DNA from: Mesorhizobium sp.
GTDB lineage: Bacteria > Pseudomonadota > Alphaproteobacteria > Rhizobiales > Rhizobiaceae
Direction of reading: 5' to 3'
Assembly: GCA_004963905.1 (NCBI GenBank)
Contig: SUGL01000011.1
Location: forward strand, 98,429 to 162,428
Length of the DNA stretch: 64,000 nucleotides
Shown: positions 30,106-40,721 of the stretch, in pieces
Numbering within the stretch: the stretch's first letter is position 1
How the letters are laid out: each line of letters opens with the position of its first letter
The notes under the pieces: generated by a model
The model's input: the letters and a program-made list of their open reading frames with translations, nothing else
Databases searched by the model: none
What the model was told of the DNA's origin: nothing
Translations under genes and position numbers: made by a program

Positions 30106-31632
30106 GTGAGCGCATCCCCGATCCATGACATTTTCGTCATAGGTGGCGGCATCAACGGCTGCGGCATCGCCCGTGACGCCGTCGGCCGTGGATTTTCGGT
30201 TTTCCTGGCCGAGATGAACGATCTCGCCAGCGGGACCTCCTCCGGCTCGACCAAGCTTATCCATGGCGGCCTGCGCTATCTTGAGTTCTATGAATTCCGC
30301 CTGGTGCGCGAGGCGCTGATGGAGCGCGAGGTTCTATGGAAGAACGCGCCGCACATCATCTGGCCGATGCGCTTCGTGCTGCCCTATGCCAAGGGTTTGC
30401 GCCCGGCCTGGCTGATCCGGCTCGGCCTGTTCCTCTACGACCATATCGGCGGGCGCAAGCTGCTGCCGGCGACGAAAACGCTGGACATGGCCAGCGACCC
30501 GGCCGGCAAGCCGCTTAAGCCGCTCTTCCGCAAGGCGTTCGAATATTCGGACGGCTGGGTCAACGATGCCCGCCTGGTGGCGCTCAATGCCCGCGACGCG
30601 GCCGACCGCGGCGCCATCATCCGCACCCGCACCAAAGTGGTCAGCGCGCGCCGCGACGGCGCGCTGTGGACGATCAAGATCCAGAACGTGCTGAGCGGCG
30701 AGACCGAGGAAGTCCGGGCCCGCCTTCTCGTCAATGCAGCGGGACCCTGGGTCGATCAGGTGCTGGCAAAGGCGGTCGGGCAGAACGACGTGCACAATGT
30801 TCGCCTGGTGCAGGGCAGCCACATCGTCATCAGGAAGAAATTCGACGATCCGCGCGCCTACTTCTTCCAGAACAAGGACGGCCGCATCATCTTCGCCATT
30901 CCCTACGAGGAAGAGTTCACGCTGATCGGCACTACCGACCGCGACTATCCCGGCGATCCGCATGACGTGAAGATCAGCGATGCCGAGATCGACTATCTCT
31001 GCGCCGCGGCAAGCGAATATTTCGCGCAACCCGTCAAGCGCTCGGACATCGTCTGGACCTATTCCGCCGTGCGCCCTCTTTATGACGACGGTGCCTCGAA
31101 GGCGCAGGAAGCGACGCGCGACTATGTGCTGAAAGCCGAAGGCGGGGAGGGCGCCGCCCCCTTGCTCAATTCATTCGGCGGCAAGATCACGACGTTCCGC
31201 CGGCTCGCTGAATCGATGCTGGAGAAGATCGAAGGTTTTCTCGGCAAGCGCGGCAAGCCATGGACCGCCAATGCGCCGCTGCCGGGCGGCGATTTCCCGG
31301 CGACCGGCTTCGACGCGCAGGTTGCCAGGTTGAAGAACGCCTATCCGTTCCTCGACCAGCGGCTGGCGCGCAGGCTCACCCGGCTATACGGCACGCGCGC
31401 CGAGAAGCTGCTTGGGCTGGCCAAGTCGAACGCCGATCTCGGCCGCAATTTTGGCGCCGACGTTTACGAGGCCGAGCTGCGCTACCTCGTCGAGAACGAA
31501 TGGGCCGTCACCGCCGAAGACGTGCTGTGGCGCAGGACCAAGCGCGGCCTGCATTTCAGCCGCGAGCAGACAGCGGCGCTCGAAGAATTCATGCGTGGAC
31601 TGAGCCGACGCCACGTCGCGGCGGCCGAATAA
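30106..31632 (+). CDS. glpD: glycerol-3-phosphate dehydrogenase, FAD-dependent
   Basis: 508 residues from GTG 30106 behind CGGAGGAA. An N-terminal FAD motif DIFVIGGGINGCGIARDAVG, the GlpD stretch SGTSSGSTKLIHGGLRYLE, VRPLYDDG, LNSFGGKITTFRRLAE and a helical C-terminal cap. It oxidises glycerol-3-phosphate to dihydroxyacetone phosphate at the membrane, passing electrons to quinone. It is the first gene of the glycerol operon; the transport genes follow after 39 bp. Confidence 0.96.
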   Translation: MSASPIHDIFVIGGGINGCGIARDAVGRGFSVFLAEMNDLASGTSSGSTKLIHGGLRYLEFYEFRLVREALMEREVLWKNAPHIIWPMRFVLPYAKGLRPAWLIRLGLFLYDHIGGRKLLPATKTLDMASDPAGKPLKPLFRKAFEYSDGWVNDARLVALNARDAADRGAIIRTRTKVVSARRDGALWTIKIQNVLSGETEEVRARLLVNAAGPWVDQVLAKAVGQNDVHNVRLVQGSHIVIRKKFDDPRAYFFQNKDGRIIFAIPYEEEFTLIGTTDRDYPGDPHDVKISDAEIDYLCAAASEYFAQPVKRSDIVWTYSAVRPLYDDGASKAQEATRDYVLKAEGGEGAAPLLNSFGGKITTFRRLAESMLEKIEGFLGKRGKPWTANAPLPGGDFPATGFDAQVARLKNAYPFLDQRLARRLTRLYGTRAEKLLGLAKSNADLGRNFGADVYEAELRYLVENEWAVTAEDVLWRRTKRGLHFSREQTAALEEFMRGLSRRHVAAAE

Positions 31633-31671
31633 AGACCGCCCAATAGCGCGCAAGGCCTGGGAGGAGGCGTG

Positions 31672-32751
31672 ATGCTGGAATTGAGGAACGTGACGAAGAC
31701 GGTCGGTGCGCAGGAGCATATCCGCGACGTGTCGCTGACGCTTCAGCACGGCTCGCTGAACGTCCTGCTCGGGCCGACGCTTTCCGGCAAGACCAGCCTG
31801 ATGCGGCTGATGGCAGGCCTCGACGCGCCGACCTCCGGCTCGGTCTGGTTCGACGGCAAGGACGTCACCGGACAGCCGGTGCAGAGGCGCAACGTCGCCA
31901 TGGTCTACCAGCAGTTCATCAACTATCCGGCGATGACCGTATACGAGAACATCGCCTCGCCGCTTCGGGTCGCCGGCGTCGAGCACGCCAGGATCGACAA
32001 GGAAGTGCGCAACGCCGCCGCGCTGCTCAAGCTCACGCCCTATCTCGACCGCACGCCGCTCAGCCTGTCGGGCGGCCAGCAGCAGCGCACGGCGCTTGCC
32101 CGCGCCATTGTCAAGAACGCCAGCCTGGTGCTGCTGGACGAACCGCTCGCCAATCTCGACTACAAGTTGCGCGAGGAATTGCGGGCCGAGCTGCCGAAGA
32201 TCTTTGCCGCCGCCGGCACCATCTTCGTCTACGCGACCACCGAGCCGCACGAGGCGCTTTTGCTCGGCGGCAACACGGCGACTCTCTCTGAGGGCCGCGT
32301 CACGCAATTCGGGCCGACCGTGGAAGTGTTCCGCAAACCGGTCGACCTGGTGACGGCACGAACGTTCGCCGATCCGCCGCTCAATACCATCGTGCTTGCC
32401 AAGAAGGGATCCGATTTCCTGCTCGAAGGCGGCGTCAAGCTGCCGGTTCCGCCGGAATTGCTCGGCATTCCGGATGCCAGCTACACGATCGGCTTCCAGC
32501 CGCACCATTTGTCGCTCGAGCGCCCCAGTGCCGGCGCCGTGCCGGTGCGGGCAAAGGTGACCATCACCGAGATCACCGGCTCGGAAAGCTTCGTCCATCT
32601 CGACTTCGCCGACGCGCGCTGGGTCATGCTTGCGCATGGCATTCTCGATTTCGAGACCGACGACGAGGTCGAGGTGTTCATCGATCCGCGCCACATCATG
32701 GTGTTCGACCAGAACGGCCGCGCCGTGACTGCGTCGAAGCTGGCGGCCTGA
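31672..32751 (+). CDS. glpS: glycerol ABC transporter ATP-binding subunit, GlpS-like
   Basis: 359 residues from ATG 31672 (GTG three bases earlier is possible). MalK-type ATPase: Walker A G34PTLSGKT41, signature L132SGGQQQR, Walker B LVLLDEP (156-157 Asp-Glu), C-terminal OB-like regulatory domain. The H-loop His is replaced: VYATTEPHEA has Thr190 where VTHDQxEA is normal. Paired with GlpT, which has a broken signature. Named after the Rhizobium leguminosarum glpDSTPQUV glycerol system, which has the same gene order. Confidence 0.9.
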   Translation: MLELRNVTKTVGAQEHIRDVSLTLQHGSLNVLLGPTLSGKTSLMRLMAGLDAPTSGSVWFDGKDVTGQPVQRRNVAMVYQQFINYPAMTVYENIASPLRVAGVEHARIDKEVRNAAALLKLTPYLDRTPLSLSGGQQQRTALARAIVKNASLVLLDEPLANLDYKLREELRAELPKIFAAAGTIFVYATTEPHEALLLGGNTATLSEGRVTQFGPTVEVFRKPVDLVTARTFADPPLNTIVLAKKGSDFLLEGGVKLPVPPELLGIPDASYTIGFQPHHLSLERPSAGAVPVRAKVTITEITGSESFVHLDFADARWVMLAHGILDFETDDEVEVFIDPRHIMVFDQNGRAVTASKLAA

Positions 32752-32761
32752 GGAGGAAGCG

Positions 32762-33829
<1,068 letters not shown>

Positions 33830-34696
33830 ATGGACAAGACCTGGAACAACAAGGCCTGGTTCCTTGTCCTGCCGGTGCTGGTGCTGGTGGCGTTCTCCGC
33901 CGTCATCCCGCTGATGACCGTCGTCAACTATTCGGTGCAGGACACGTTCGGCAACAACGTCTTCTTCTGGGCCGGCACCGAGTGGTTCGAGGAGCTGCTG
34001 CATTCCAACCGCTTCTGGGAAGCGATGGTGCGCAACCTGATCTTCTCCTTCATCATCCTGGCGATCGAAGTGCCGCTCGGCGTCTTCATCGCGCTCAACA
34101 TGCCGAAGAAGGGCTGGGGCGTGCCGGTTTGCCTGGTGCTGATGGCGTTGCCGCTGCTCATTCCGTGGAACGTCGTCGGCACGATCTGGCAGGTCTTCGG
34201 CCGCAACGACATCGGCCTGCTCGGCTACTACGTCAACAGGCTCGGCATCAATTACAACTATGTGCAGAATCCGATCGATGCCTGGGTCACGGTCATCGTC
34301 ATGGACGTCTGGCACTGGACGAGTCTGGTCGTGCTGCTGTGCTATGCCGGCCTGGTCTCGATCCCCGACGCCTTCTACCAGGCGGCCAAGATCGACGGCG
34401 CGTCGCGCTGGGCGGTATTCCGCTACATCCAGCTACCGAAGATGCAGCGCGTGCTGCTGATCGCCGTGCTGTTGCGCTTCATGGACAGTTTCATGATCTA
34501 CACCGAGCCCTTCGTCGTTACCGGCGGCGGTCCGGGCAATTCGACGACCTTCCTGTCGATCGATCTGGTCAAGACGGCGCTCGGACAGTTCGATCTCGGT
34601 CCGGCGGCCGCCATGTCGCTGGTCTACTTCCTGATCATCCTGTTGTTGTCATGGGTGTTCTACACCGTGATGACCAACTACGACGCGGAGCGCTGA
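33830..34696 (+). CDS. glpP: glycerol ABC transporter permease, GlpP-like
   Basis: 288 residues, six membrane segments, MalF-type permease. The cytoplasmic EAA loop is YQAAKIDGASRWAVFRYIQL-P, which docks on the ATPases. The first codon directly follows the glpT stop with no spacer (TAG-ATG). A further feature is the TEPFVVTGGGPGNSTTFLS segment typical of carbohydrate ABC permeases. Confidence 0.92.
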   Translation: MDKTWNNKAWFLVLPVLVLVAFSAVIPLMTVVNYSVQDTFGNNVFFWAGTEWFEELLHSNRFWEAMVRNLIFSFIILAIEVPLGVFIALNMPKKGWGVPVCLVLMALPLLIPWNVVGTIWQVFGRNDIGLLGYYVNRLGINYNYVQNPIDAWVTVIVMDVWHWTSLVVLLCYAGLVSIPDAFYQAAKIDGASRWAVFRYIQLPKMQRVLLIAVLLRFMDSFMIYTEPFVVTGGGPGNSTTFLSIDLVKTALGQFDLGPAAAMSLVYFLIILLLSWVFYTVMTNYDAER

Positions 34697-34697
34697 G

Positions 34698-35606
34698 ATG
34701 GCGAGTGCCAACGAGACGACACGCGTGAGCGAAACGGTGGTCACCGAAGTAGGCAGCACGTTGTCGCAGGACGAGGTGGCGAAGCTTATGCGCCGTCGCG
34801 GCGAGGAGTCGCGCTGGTGGTGGATCGTGCCGACAATCTACATCGTCCTGCTTCTGCTGCCGATCTACTGGCTCATCAACATGAGCTTCAAGACCAACCA
34901 GGAGATCGTGTCCTCGCTGACGCTCTTCCCGCACGAGCCGACGCTGCGCAACTACAAGATCATCTTCACCGATCCGTCCTGGTATTCCGGCTACATCAAT
35001 TCGATCACCTATGTGGTGATGAACATGGTGATCTCGGTGGCGGTCGCGCTGCCCGCGGCCTACGCCTTCTCACGCTACCGTTTCCTCGGCGACAAGCACC
35101 TGTTCTTCTGGCTGCTCACCAACCGCATGGCGCCGCCGGCGGTGTTCGCGCTGCCGTTCTTCCAGCTCTACTCGGCCTTCGGCCTGATCGACACGCATAT
35201 CGCGGTGGCGCTGGCGCACTGCCTGTTCAACGTGCCGCTGGCGGTGTGGATCCTCGAAGGCTTCATGTCCGGCGTGCCGAAGGAGATCGACGAGACCGCC
35301 TATATCGACGGCTATTCCTTCCCGCGCTTCTTCGTGAAGATCTTCATGCCGCTGATCGCGAGCGGCATCGGCGTCGCCTGCTTCTTCTGCTTCATGTTCT
35401 CGTGGGTTGAGCTCTTGATCGCCCGCACGCTGACGACGACCGACGCCAAGCCGATCGCCGCCACCATGACCCGCACCGTCTCGGCCGCGGGCATGGACTG
35501 GGGCCTGCTCGCCGCCGCCGGCGTGCTGACGCTGATCCCCGGCGCTTTGGTCATCTGGTTCGTCCGCAACTATATCGCCAAGGGCTTCGCCCTGGGGAGG
35601 GTGTGA
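34698..35606 (+). CDS. glpQ: glycerol ABC transporter permease, GlpQ-like
   Basis: 302 residues, MalG-type permease. A cytoplasmic N-terminal extension of about 40 residues (MASANETTRVSETVVTEVGS...) precedes the first membrane segment WWWIVPTIYIVLLLLPIYWL. The EAA loop is DETAYIDGYSFPRFFVKIFM-P. One base separates it from glpP. The symbol is that of the rhizobial operon; it is not the glycerophosphodiesterase GlpQ of E. coli. Confidence 0.92.
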   Translation: MASANETTRVSETVVTEVGSTLSQDEVAKLMRRRGEESRWWWIVPTIYIVLLLLPIYWLINMSFKTNQEIVSSLTLFPHEPTLRNYKIIFTDPSWYSGYINSITYVVMNMVISVAVALPAAYAFSRYRFLGDKHLFFWLLTNRMAPPAVFALPFFQLYSAFGLIDTHIAVALAHCLFNVPLAVWILEGFMSGVPKEIDETAYIDGYSFPRFFVKIFMPLIASGIGVACFFCFMFSWVELLIARTLTTTDAKPIAATMTRTVSAAGMDWGLLAAAGVLTLIPGALVIWFVRNYIAKGFALGRV

Positions 35607-35609
35607 TCC

Positions 35610-35897
35610 ATGAATCTCGACTTCTCCTGGATGGCATGGACCTGGCCGACGGCCGCCTTCTTCGTCGTCATCGTGCTGATGCTCTTCGGCATGGGCGTGT
35701 GGGAATATGTCTCGCCCGGCGGCAATCCGCGCGTCGGCGTGCTGCGCTTCGAGACGACGCGCGGCGACCGCCTCTTCGTTTCGCTGCTCGGCAGCGCCTT
35801 TATCCATCTCGCTTGGTTGGGTCTCGTCGGGCCTAACCTGTGGTGGGCTCTCGCTCTCTCCGTGGTCTACGCGATTGGCGTATTCCGATACGTATAG
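35610..35897 (+). CDS. glpU: DUF2160 small membrane subunit of the glycerol transporter, GlpU-like
   Basis: 95 residues with three hydrophobic segments (about 11-31, 54-74 and 76-93). The start MNLDFSWMAWTWPTAAFFVV and the WEYVSPGGNPRVGVLRFETT loop match DUF2160 proteins, found almost only between permease and binding-protein genes of glycerol ABC systems. Its role in the complex is unknown. It begins 3 bp after glpQ. Confidence 0.9.
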   Translation: MNLDFSWMAWTWPTAAFFVVIVLMLFGMGVWEYVSPGGNPRVGVLRFETTRGDRLFVSLLGSAFIHLAWLGLVGPNLWWALALSVVYAIGVFRYV

Positions 35898-35910
35898 AGG
35901 GGGAATAGTT

Positions 35911-35938
35911 GGAGCGGCCGCGTGCTGGCGGCCGCTCC
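35911..35938 (+). terminator. strong hairpin between glpU and glpV
   Basis: GGAGCGGCCGC-GTGCTG-GCGGCCGCTCC is a perfect 11-bp stem with a 6-nt loop 13 bp after glpU. There is no T-run, so it is more likely a 3'-end-protecting or processing structure that sets different mRNA levels for membrane subunits and the binding protein. Confidence 0.6.
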
Positions 35939-35973
35939 AGATCGCACTTGAAACCTAAGACTGGAGGAGACAC

Positions 35974-37698
35974 ATGCGACGGCAATTTCTAACATCAACG
36001 ACCGCCCTTGTTCTATTGCTCGGCGCGGGCCACGCCTACGCCGGAATGGACGAGGCAAAAACCTTTCTGGACAAAGAGATAGGCCCCTTGTCGACGCTTT
36101 CGCGCGCCGACCAGGAAAAGGAAATGCAGTGGTTCATCGACGCAGCCAAGCCGTTTGCCGGCATGGAGATCAAGGTCGTGTCGGAAACCATCGCCACCCA
36201 TTCCTATGAATCGCAGGTGCTGGCGCCGGCCTTCTCCGCCATCACCGGCATCAAGGTCACGCATGACGTCATCCAGGAAGGCGACGTCGTCGAGAAGATC
36301 CAGACCCAGATGCAGACCGGCCAGAATCTTTATGACGGCTGGGTCAACGACTCCGACCTGATCGGCACGCACTGGCGCTACCAGCAGGTGCGCAACCTGA
36401 CGGACTGGATGGCCGGCGAGGGCAAAGACGTCACCGATCCGATGCTCGATGTCGACGACTTCATCGGCAAGTCGTTCACCACCGCGCCGGACGGCAAGCT
36501 CTATCAGCTGCCCGACCAGCAGTTCGCGAACCTCTACTGGTTCCGCTACGACTGGTTCAACGACGAGAAGAACAAGGCGGACTTCAAGGCCAAGTACGGC
36601 TACGACCTCGGCGTGCCGGTCAACTGGTCGGCCTATGAAGACATCGCCCAATTCTTCACCGGCCGCGAGATCGACGGCAAGAAGGTCTTCGGCCATATGG
36701 ACTACGGCAAGAAGGACCCGTCGCTGGGCTGGCGCTTCACCGATGCGTGGCTGTCCATGGCCGGCAACGGCGACAAGGGCATTCCGAACGGCAAACCGGT
36801 CGACGAGTGGGGCATCAAGGTCGACGAGAACTCGCGTCCCGTCGGCTCCTGCGTCGCCCGTGGCGGCGACACCAACGGCCCGGCCTCGGTCTACGCCATC
36901 CAGAAATATCTCGACTGGCTGAAGGCCTATGCGCCACCGGAAGCGCAGGGCATGACCTTCTCCGAATCCGGTCCGGTGCCCTCGCAGGGCACGATCGCGC
37001 AGCAGATCTTCTGGTACACCGCCTTCACCGCCGACATGGCCAAGCCCGGCCTGCCGGTGGTGAACGAGGACGGCACGCCGAAATGGCGCGTCGCGCCGTC
37101 GCCGCACGGCGTCTACTGGAAGGACGGCATGAAGCTCGGCTATCAGGACGCGGGTTCCTGGACGCTGATGAAGTCGACGCCGACCGACCGCGCCAAGGCC
37201 GCCTGGCTCTACGCGCAGTTCGTGGTGTCGAAGACGGTCGACGTGAAGAAGAGCCATGTCGGTCTCACCTTCATCCGCGACTCCACGATCCACGACAAGA
37301 GCTTCACCGAACGGGCGCCGAAACTCGGCGGTCTCGTCGAGTTCTACCGCTCGCCGGCACGCGTGCAGTGGACCCCGACCGGCACCAACGTTCCGGATTA
37401 TCCGAAGCTGGCGCAGCTCTGGTGGCAGAACATCGGCGACGCTTCTTCCGGCGCCAAGAGCCCGCAGGAAGCGATGGACTCGCTCTGCGCCGACCAGGAG
37501 AAGGTGCTCGAACGTCTCGAGAAGGCGGGCGTGCAGGGCGACATCGGCCCGAAGATGGCCGAGGAGCACGACCTCGACTACTGGAACAAGGACGCCGTCT
37601 CGAAGGGCAACCTTGCGCCGCAGCTCAAGGTCGAGAACGAGAAGGACAAGCCGATCACCGTCAACTACGACGAGCTGGTCAAGAGCTGGCAGAAGTAA
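35974..37698 (+). CDS. glpV: glycerol ABC transporter substrate-binding protein, GlpV-like
   Basis: 574 residues, larger than ordinary sugar-binding proteins (about 400), as is usual for this glycerol group. Signal peptide MRRQFLTSTTALVLLLGAGH-AYA, cleavage near 23. Family type-1 extracellular binding motifs follow: LAPAFSAITGIKVTHDVIQE, LYQLPDQQFANLYWFRYDWF and DAGSWTLMKSTPTDRAKAAW. It binds glycerol in the periplasm and delivers it to GlpPQ. It is separated from glpU by a hairpin. Confidence 0.94.
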   Translation: MRRQFLTSTTALVLLLGAGHAYAGMDEAKTFLDKEIGPLSTLSRADQEKEMQWFIDAAKPFAGMEIKVVSETIATHSYESQVLAPAFSAITGIKVTHDVIQEGDVVEKIQTQMQTGQNLYDGWVNDSDLIGTHWRYQQVRNLTDWMAGEGKDVTDPMLDVDDFIGKSFTTAPDGKLYQLPDQQFANLYWFRYDWFNDEKNKADFKAKYGYDLGVPVNWSAYEDIAQFFTGREIDGKKVFGHMDYGKKDPSLGWRFTDAWLSMAGNGDKGIPNGKPVDEWGIKVDENSRPVGSCVARGGDTNGPASVYAIQKYLDWLKAYAPPEAQGMTFSESGPVPSQGTIAQQIFWYTAFTADMAKPGLPVVNEDGTPKWRVAPSPHGVYWKDGMKLGYQDAGSWTLMKSTPTDRAKAAWLYAQFVVSKTVDVKKSHVGLTFIRDSTIHDKSFTERAPKLGGLVEFYRSPARVQWTPTGTNVPDYPKLAQLWWQNIGDASSGAKSPQEAMDSLCADQEKVLERLEKAGVQGDIGPKMAEEHDLDYWNKDAVSKGNLAPQLKVENEKDKPITVNYDELVKSWQK

Positions 37699-37736
37699 CG
37701 GCATGACGTGGGCGGGCTCGCCCATGCTAGGAAATG

Positions 37737-37765
37737 CAGGGGAGGCGGCTTTGCCGTCTCCCCTG
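37737..37765 (+). terminator. hairpin between glpV and glpK
   Basis: CAGGGGAGGCGGC-TTT-GCCGTCTCCCCTG: a 13-bp stem with one G-T pair and a TTT loop, 39 bp after glpV and 27 bp before glpK, followed by TTGCA rather than a T-run. Partial terminator or RNA-stabilising element likely reducing read-through into glpK. Confidence 0.6.
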
Positions 37766-37791
37766 TTGCATGAGAAGCGGAGGGATGCGGA

Positions 37792-39285
37792 ATGAGCGGT
37801 TTTGTGCTGGCCATCGATCAGGGGACGACCTCGACCAGGGCGATCCTCTTCGACGAAAAGATGAAGGTGGCGGGCGTCGGCCAGCAGGAATTCACGCAGC
37901 ACTATCCGGCTTCCGGCTGGGTCGAACATGACCCGGAAGACATCTGGGCAAGCGTGGTCGCGACGGTGAAGGCGGCGCTGAAAGCGGCCGGCGGGGCGGC
38001 ATCCGACGTGGCGGCGATCGGCATCACCAATCAGCGGGAAACCGTCGTCATCTGGGACAAGGCGACCGGCAAGCCGATCCACAATGCGATCGTGTGGCAG
38101 GACCGTCGCACTGCACCGCTCTGCCAGAAGCTTCGTAGCCAAGGGCTGGAGAAGACATTCACCCGCAAGACGGGGCTGCTGCTCGATCCCTATTTTTCCG
38201 GGACCAAGATCGCCTGGATGCTGGACAAGGTGAAGGGCGCAAGGAAGCGCGCCGAGAAGGGCGAGCTGCTCGCCGGCACCATCGACAGTTTCCTGATCTG
38301 GCGGCTCACCGGCGGCAAGGTGCACGCCACCGACGCCACCAACGCCTCGCGCACGCTGATCTACAACATCGAGAAGAACATCTGGGACGACGAGCTGCTG
38401 GCCATTCTAAGGATACCAGCCGCGATCCTGCCGCAGGTGAAGGACTGCGCCGATGATTTCGGCGCCACCGAGAAGGGCCTCTTCGGCGCCGAGATGAGGA
38501 TCCTCGGCGTCGCCGGCGACCAGCATGCGGCGACCATCGGCCAAGCCTGCTTCGAGCCCGGCATGATGAAGTCCACCTACGGCACCGGCTGTTTCGCGCT
38601 GCTCAACACCGGCGCCGACCTGGTGCGCTCCAAGAACCGGCTCTTGACCACCATCGCCTATCGGCTGAACGGCAAGACAACTTACGCGCTGGAGGGCTCG
38701 ATCTTCATCGCGGGTGCGGCCGTGCAATGGCTGCGTGACGGCATCAAGGTGATCGGCAAGGCCGAGCAGAGCGGTGTGCTTGCTGCGGCCGCCGACCCGG
38801 CGCAGCAGGTCTATCTGGTGCCGGCCTTTGTCGGGCTCGGCGCGCCGCACTGGGACGCCGACGCGCGCGGCGCCATTTTCGGACTGACCCGCAATTCGGG
38901 TCCCGCAGAATTTGCCCGGGCAGCGTTAGAGTCCGTCGCCTTCCAGACGCGCGACCTGCTCGACGCCATGCGCAAGGACTGGAAAGGCGCTTCCGCCAAG
39001 ACCGTGCTGCGGGTCGACGGCGGCATGGTGGCGTCCGACTGGACCATGCAGAGGCTGGCCGACATCCTCGACGCGCCGGTCGACCGCCCGACGATCCTGG
39101 AGACGACCGCGCTGGGTGCCGCCTGGCTTGCCGGATCGAAAGCCGGCGTGTGGCCGAAGGCGAGGGAGTTCGCCAAGACCTGGGCGCTCGACCGCCGTTT
39201 CAAGCCGGACATGGATGGCGGCACCCGCTCGGCGAAGCTCGCTGGCTGGCGCGACGCTGTGCGGCGCACGCTGAGCGTGCAATGA
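37792..39285 (+). CDS. glpK: glycerol kinase
   Basis: 497 residues. FGGY kinase fold: phosphate-1 motif [18 protein letters not shown], glycerol contacts [12 protein letters not shown] and the [14 protein letters not shown] segment, catalytic Asp in [16 protein letters not shown], and ATP-site [14 protein letters not shown] and [15 protein letters not shown]. It phosphorylates imported glycerol to glycerol-3-phosphate, the GlpD substrate and probable GlpR inducer. Start is ATG behind a GGAGGGATGCGG sequence. Confidence 0.97.
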   Translation: MSGFVLAIDQGTTSTRAILFDEKMKVAGVGQQEFTQHYPASGWVEHDPEDIWASVVATVKAALKAAGGAASDVAAIGITNQRETVVIWDKATGKPIHNAIVWQDRRTAPLCQKLRSQGLEKTFTRKTGLLLDPYFSGTKIAWMLDKVKGARKRAEKGELLAGTIDSFLIWRLTGGKVHATDATNASRTLIYNIEKNIWDDELLAILRIPAAILPQVKDCADDFGATEKGLFGAEMRILGVAGDQHAATIGQACFEPGMMKSTYGTGCFALLNTGADLVRSKNRLLTTIAYRLNGKTTYALEGSIFIAGAAVQWLRDGIKVIGKAEQSGVLAAAADPAQQVYLVPAFVGLGAPHWDADARGAIFGLTRNSGPAEFARAALESVAFQTRDLLDAMRKDWKGASAKTVLRVDGGMVASDWTMQRLADILDAPVDRPTILETTALGAAWLAGSKAGVWPKAREFAKTWALDRRFKPDMDGGTRSAKLAGWRDAVRRTLSVQ

Positions 39286-39308
39286 GGGAGCGCAGCAGAG
39301 GCGAAGGC

Positions 39309-39788
39309 ATGAAGCAGCCAGACTGGTATCCTGCATGGCGCGATGAGGCTTTCGATCAACTGAACGCCAAGAACGATCGCCTGCAGCGCGAATTCCACCT
39401 CGGCAGCTGGTCACGCTACGACTACGACTTGACGACCGGAAAGCTGCTTTTCTCGGCAGACGGCGTCGTGAAGGTGGTCTCTGAAATTCAGATCGCCGGC
39501 TCCACAAGCGCCAAGGCGAGCAACTGGCTCTGGGCGTGGGCGAATTCGAACTTGCCCGGCGAACTTCTCAGCGATGCAAAACTGGTCCGGTCGTTCGGCG
39601 AGGAGAAGGGCATAGACGAACTGAAGCAGGCTTATGTGATAGACATGGCCAACGACCTCGAAGCGCTCGGCTGGGAACTGACCGGCGCGATGGTTCGAAT
39701 TTGCAACGCGCTTGGGGCTTACCGGTCTCCGCGTGGCGAAGGCGGAGGCCTGTATTTGGTTTTCAAAAGCATCAGCTGGGCCAGCTGA
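39309..39788 (+). CDS. DUF6882-type protein
   Basis: 159 residues from ATG 39309; an alternative start at 39282 overlaps the glpK stop. The pattern WYPAWRDEAFDQLNAKNDRL, SRYDYDLTTGKLLFSADGVV, SASKASNWLWAWANSN-like core (here STSAKASNWLWAWANSNLPG) and a C-terminal YRSPRGEGGGLYLVFKSI matches DUF6882, a family of unknown function often found beside immunity or toxin loci. No partner toxin is visible here. Confidence 0.75.
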   Translation: MKQPDWYPAWRDEAFDQLNAKNDRLQREFHLGSWSRYDYDLTTGKLLFSADGVVKVVSEIQIAGSTSAKASNWLWAWANSNLPGELLSDAKLVRSFGEEKGIDELKQAYVIDMANDLEALGWELTGAMVRICNALGAYRSPRGEGGGLYLVFKSISWAS

Positions 39789-39854
39789 CTCGCAGCAAAG
39801 CCCGCGCCTTGCGGCGCGAGCTCGGTCAGCGAGCTGGAGACTTACCAAAGGCCG

Positions 39855-40301
39855 TCAGTAGGGCGAGCGGCACTCGCGCCTGCCGTAGCTGGACAGGTAT
39901 GTATTGTCCGAGGCGCGATAACTTCTGTAGTGATCGTAGCACCACTGTACATGCGCATCCGCATAGCGGTTCTGGCTGTTGACGATCGCGCCGGTGATCA
40001 GCGCGCCGGTAGCGAATGCGGCAAGCGGGAACCAGAAATCGCCGTGACGGCGATAGCCGCGACGATATTCGCGGTAGCCGCGATGGCCGTTCCAGTACAC
40101 GGCGCCATTGCGCTCATACATGCCGCGGGAGCGATTGAAACTGCGGCGCTTTCTCCAGTCCTGGTACTGTACCGTCTGGACATTCGAGAGGTCTTGGCCT
40201 TGCGGCACATAGTTCGGCTGGGCATTGACCGGCACGACCTCCGCCGCGGCGAACGAAACCGATAGCGCGGTTGCCAGCAGACCCGATGAAATCTTGTTCA
40301 T
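39855..40301 (-). CDS. BA14K-family secreted protein
   Basis: 148 residues from ATG 40301 behind GAGGAGAAGACC. Signal peptide MNKISSGLLATALSVSFAAA; then an Arg/Tyr-rich linker (RKRRSFNRSRGMYERNG, YREYRRGYRRHGDFWF), one hydrophobic segment FPLAAFATGALITGAIV, and the C-terminal BA14K motif VQWCYDHYRSYRASDNTYLS with YGRRECRSPY. BA14K proteins of Brucella and relatives have lectin-like, immunoreactive properties. Two Cys in the C-terminal motif probably form a disulfide. Confidence 0.87.
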   Translation of the reverse strand: MNKISSGLLATALSVSFAAAEVVPVNAQPNYVPQGQDLSNVQTVQYQDWRKRRSFNRSRGMYERNGAVYWNGHRGYREYRRGYRRHGDFWFPLAAFATGALITGAIVNSQNRYADAHVQWCYDHYRSYRASDNTYLSSYGRRECRSPY

Positions 40302-40580
40302 GGTCTTCTCCTCGAGGGTGGTTGTCGTCCCTTGCGGGGGCAACGGTCGGGCGGTGCGATAGTTCCGCCAAACGCCTGGTCGCGTTTAACGAGCACGCCC
40401 GATGCGCGCAGTCGGTCTGAGCGTAAGACATGCGTGAAAACAATAGTTTAAGCGCGCCTCGCGATTCCGTTCAACACGACGTGCACGACCCGATGGGTCG
40501 ACCTTCCGGCCTTGCGGGGGCAGGGTTCGGGAGGACCTCGACACTGCGAGAAGCAAGACTTGCGGGCGATGTTTTTCCGG
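40302..40580. other. intergenic region with a truncated palindromic repeat
   Basis: No protein gene is supported. At about 40424-40480, GTAAGACATGCGTGAAAAC-A followed by TTAAGCGCGCCTCGCG matches the middle of the 102-bp element (second half of hairpin 1 and the start of hairpin 2), so it looks like a degraded copy. Confidence 0.5.
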
Positions 40581-40609
40581 TTGACCGGCCGATGTACTCT
40601 CCCTATGTT
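40581..40609 (+). promoter_or_regulatory. candidate tRNA-Lys promoter
   Basis: TTGACC (40581-40586), 17-bp spacer, TATGTT (40604-40609). Predicted start of transcription is near 40616, leaving a leader of about 30 nt before the tRNA. Confidence 0.6.
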
Positions 40610-40645
40610 CCGCGCAATTTCGAGGGCGGCGTTTCCAGCCCACGG

Positions 40646-40721
40646 GAGCGCGTAGCTCAGCCGGTAGAGCAACTGACTTTTAATCAGTAGGTCATGGGTT
40701 CGAATCCCATCGCGCTCACCA
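40646..40721 (+). tRNA. tRNA-Lys (anticodon UUU)
   Basis: 76 nt with encoded CCA. Acceptor GAGCGCG pairs with CGCGCTC; D arm GCTC-AGCCGGTA-GAGC; anticodon stem ACTGA/TCAGT with loop CTTTTAA (anticodon TTT at 40679-40681); T arm ATGGG-TTCGAAT-CCCAT. No second copy of its 3' end was seen in the window, so there is no evidence of an integrated element here. Confidence 0.98.
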
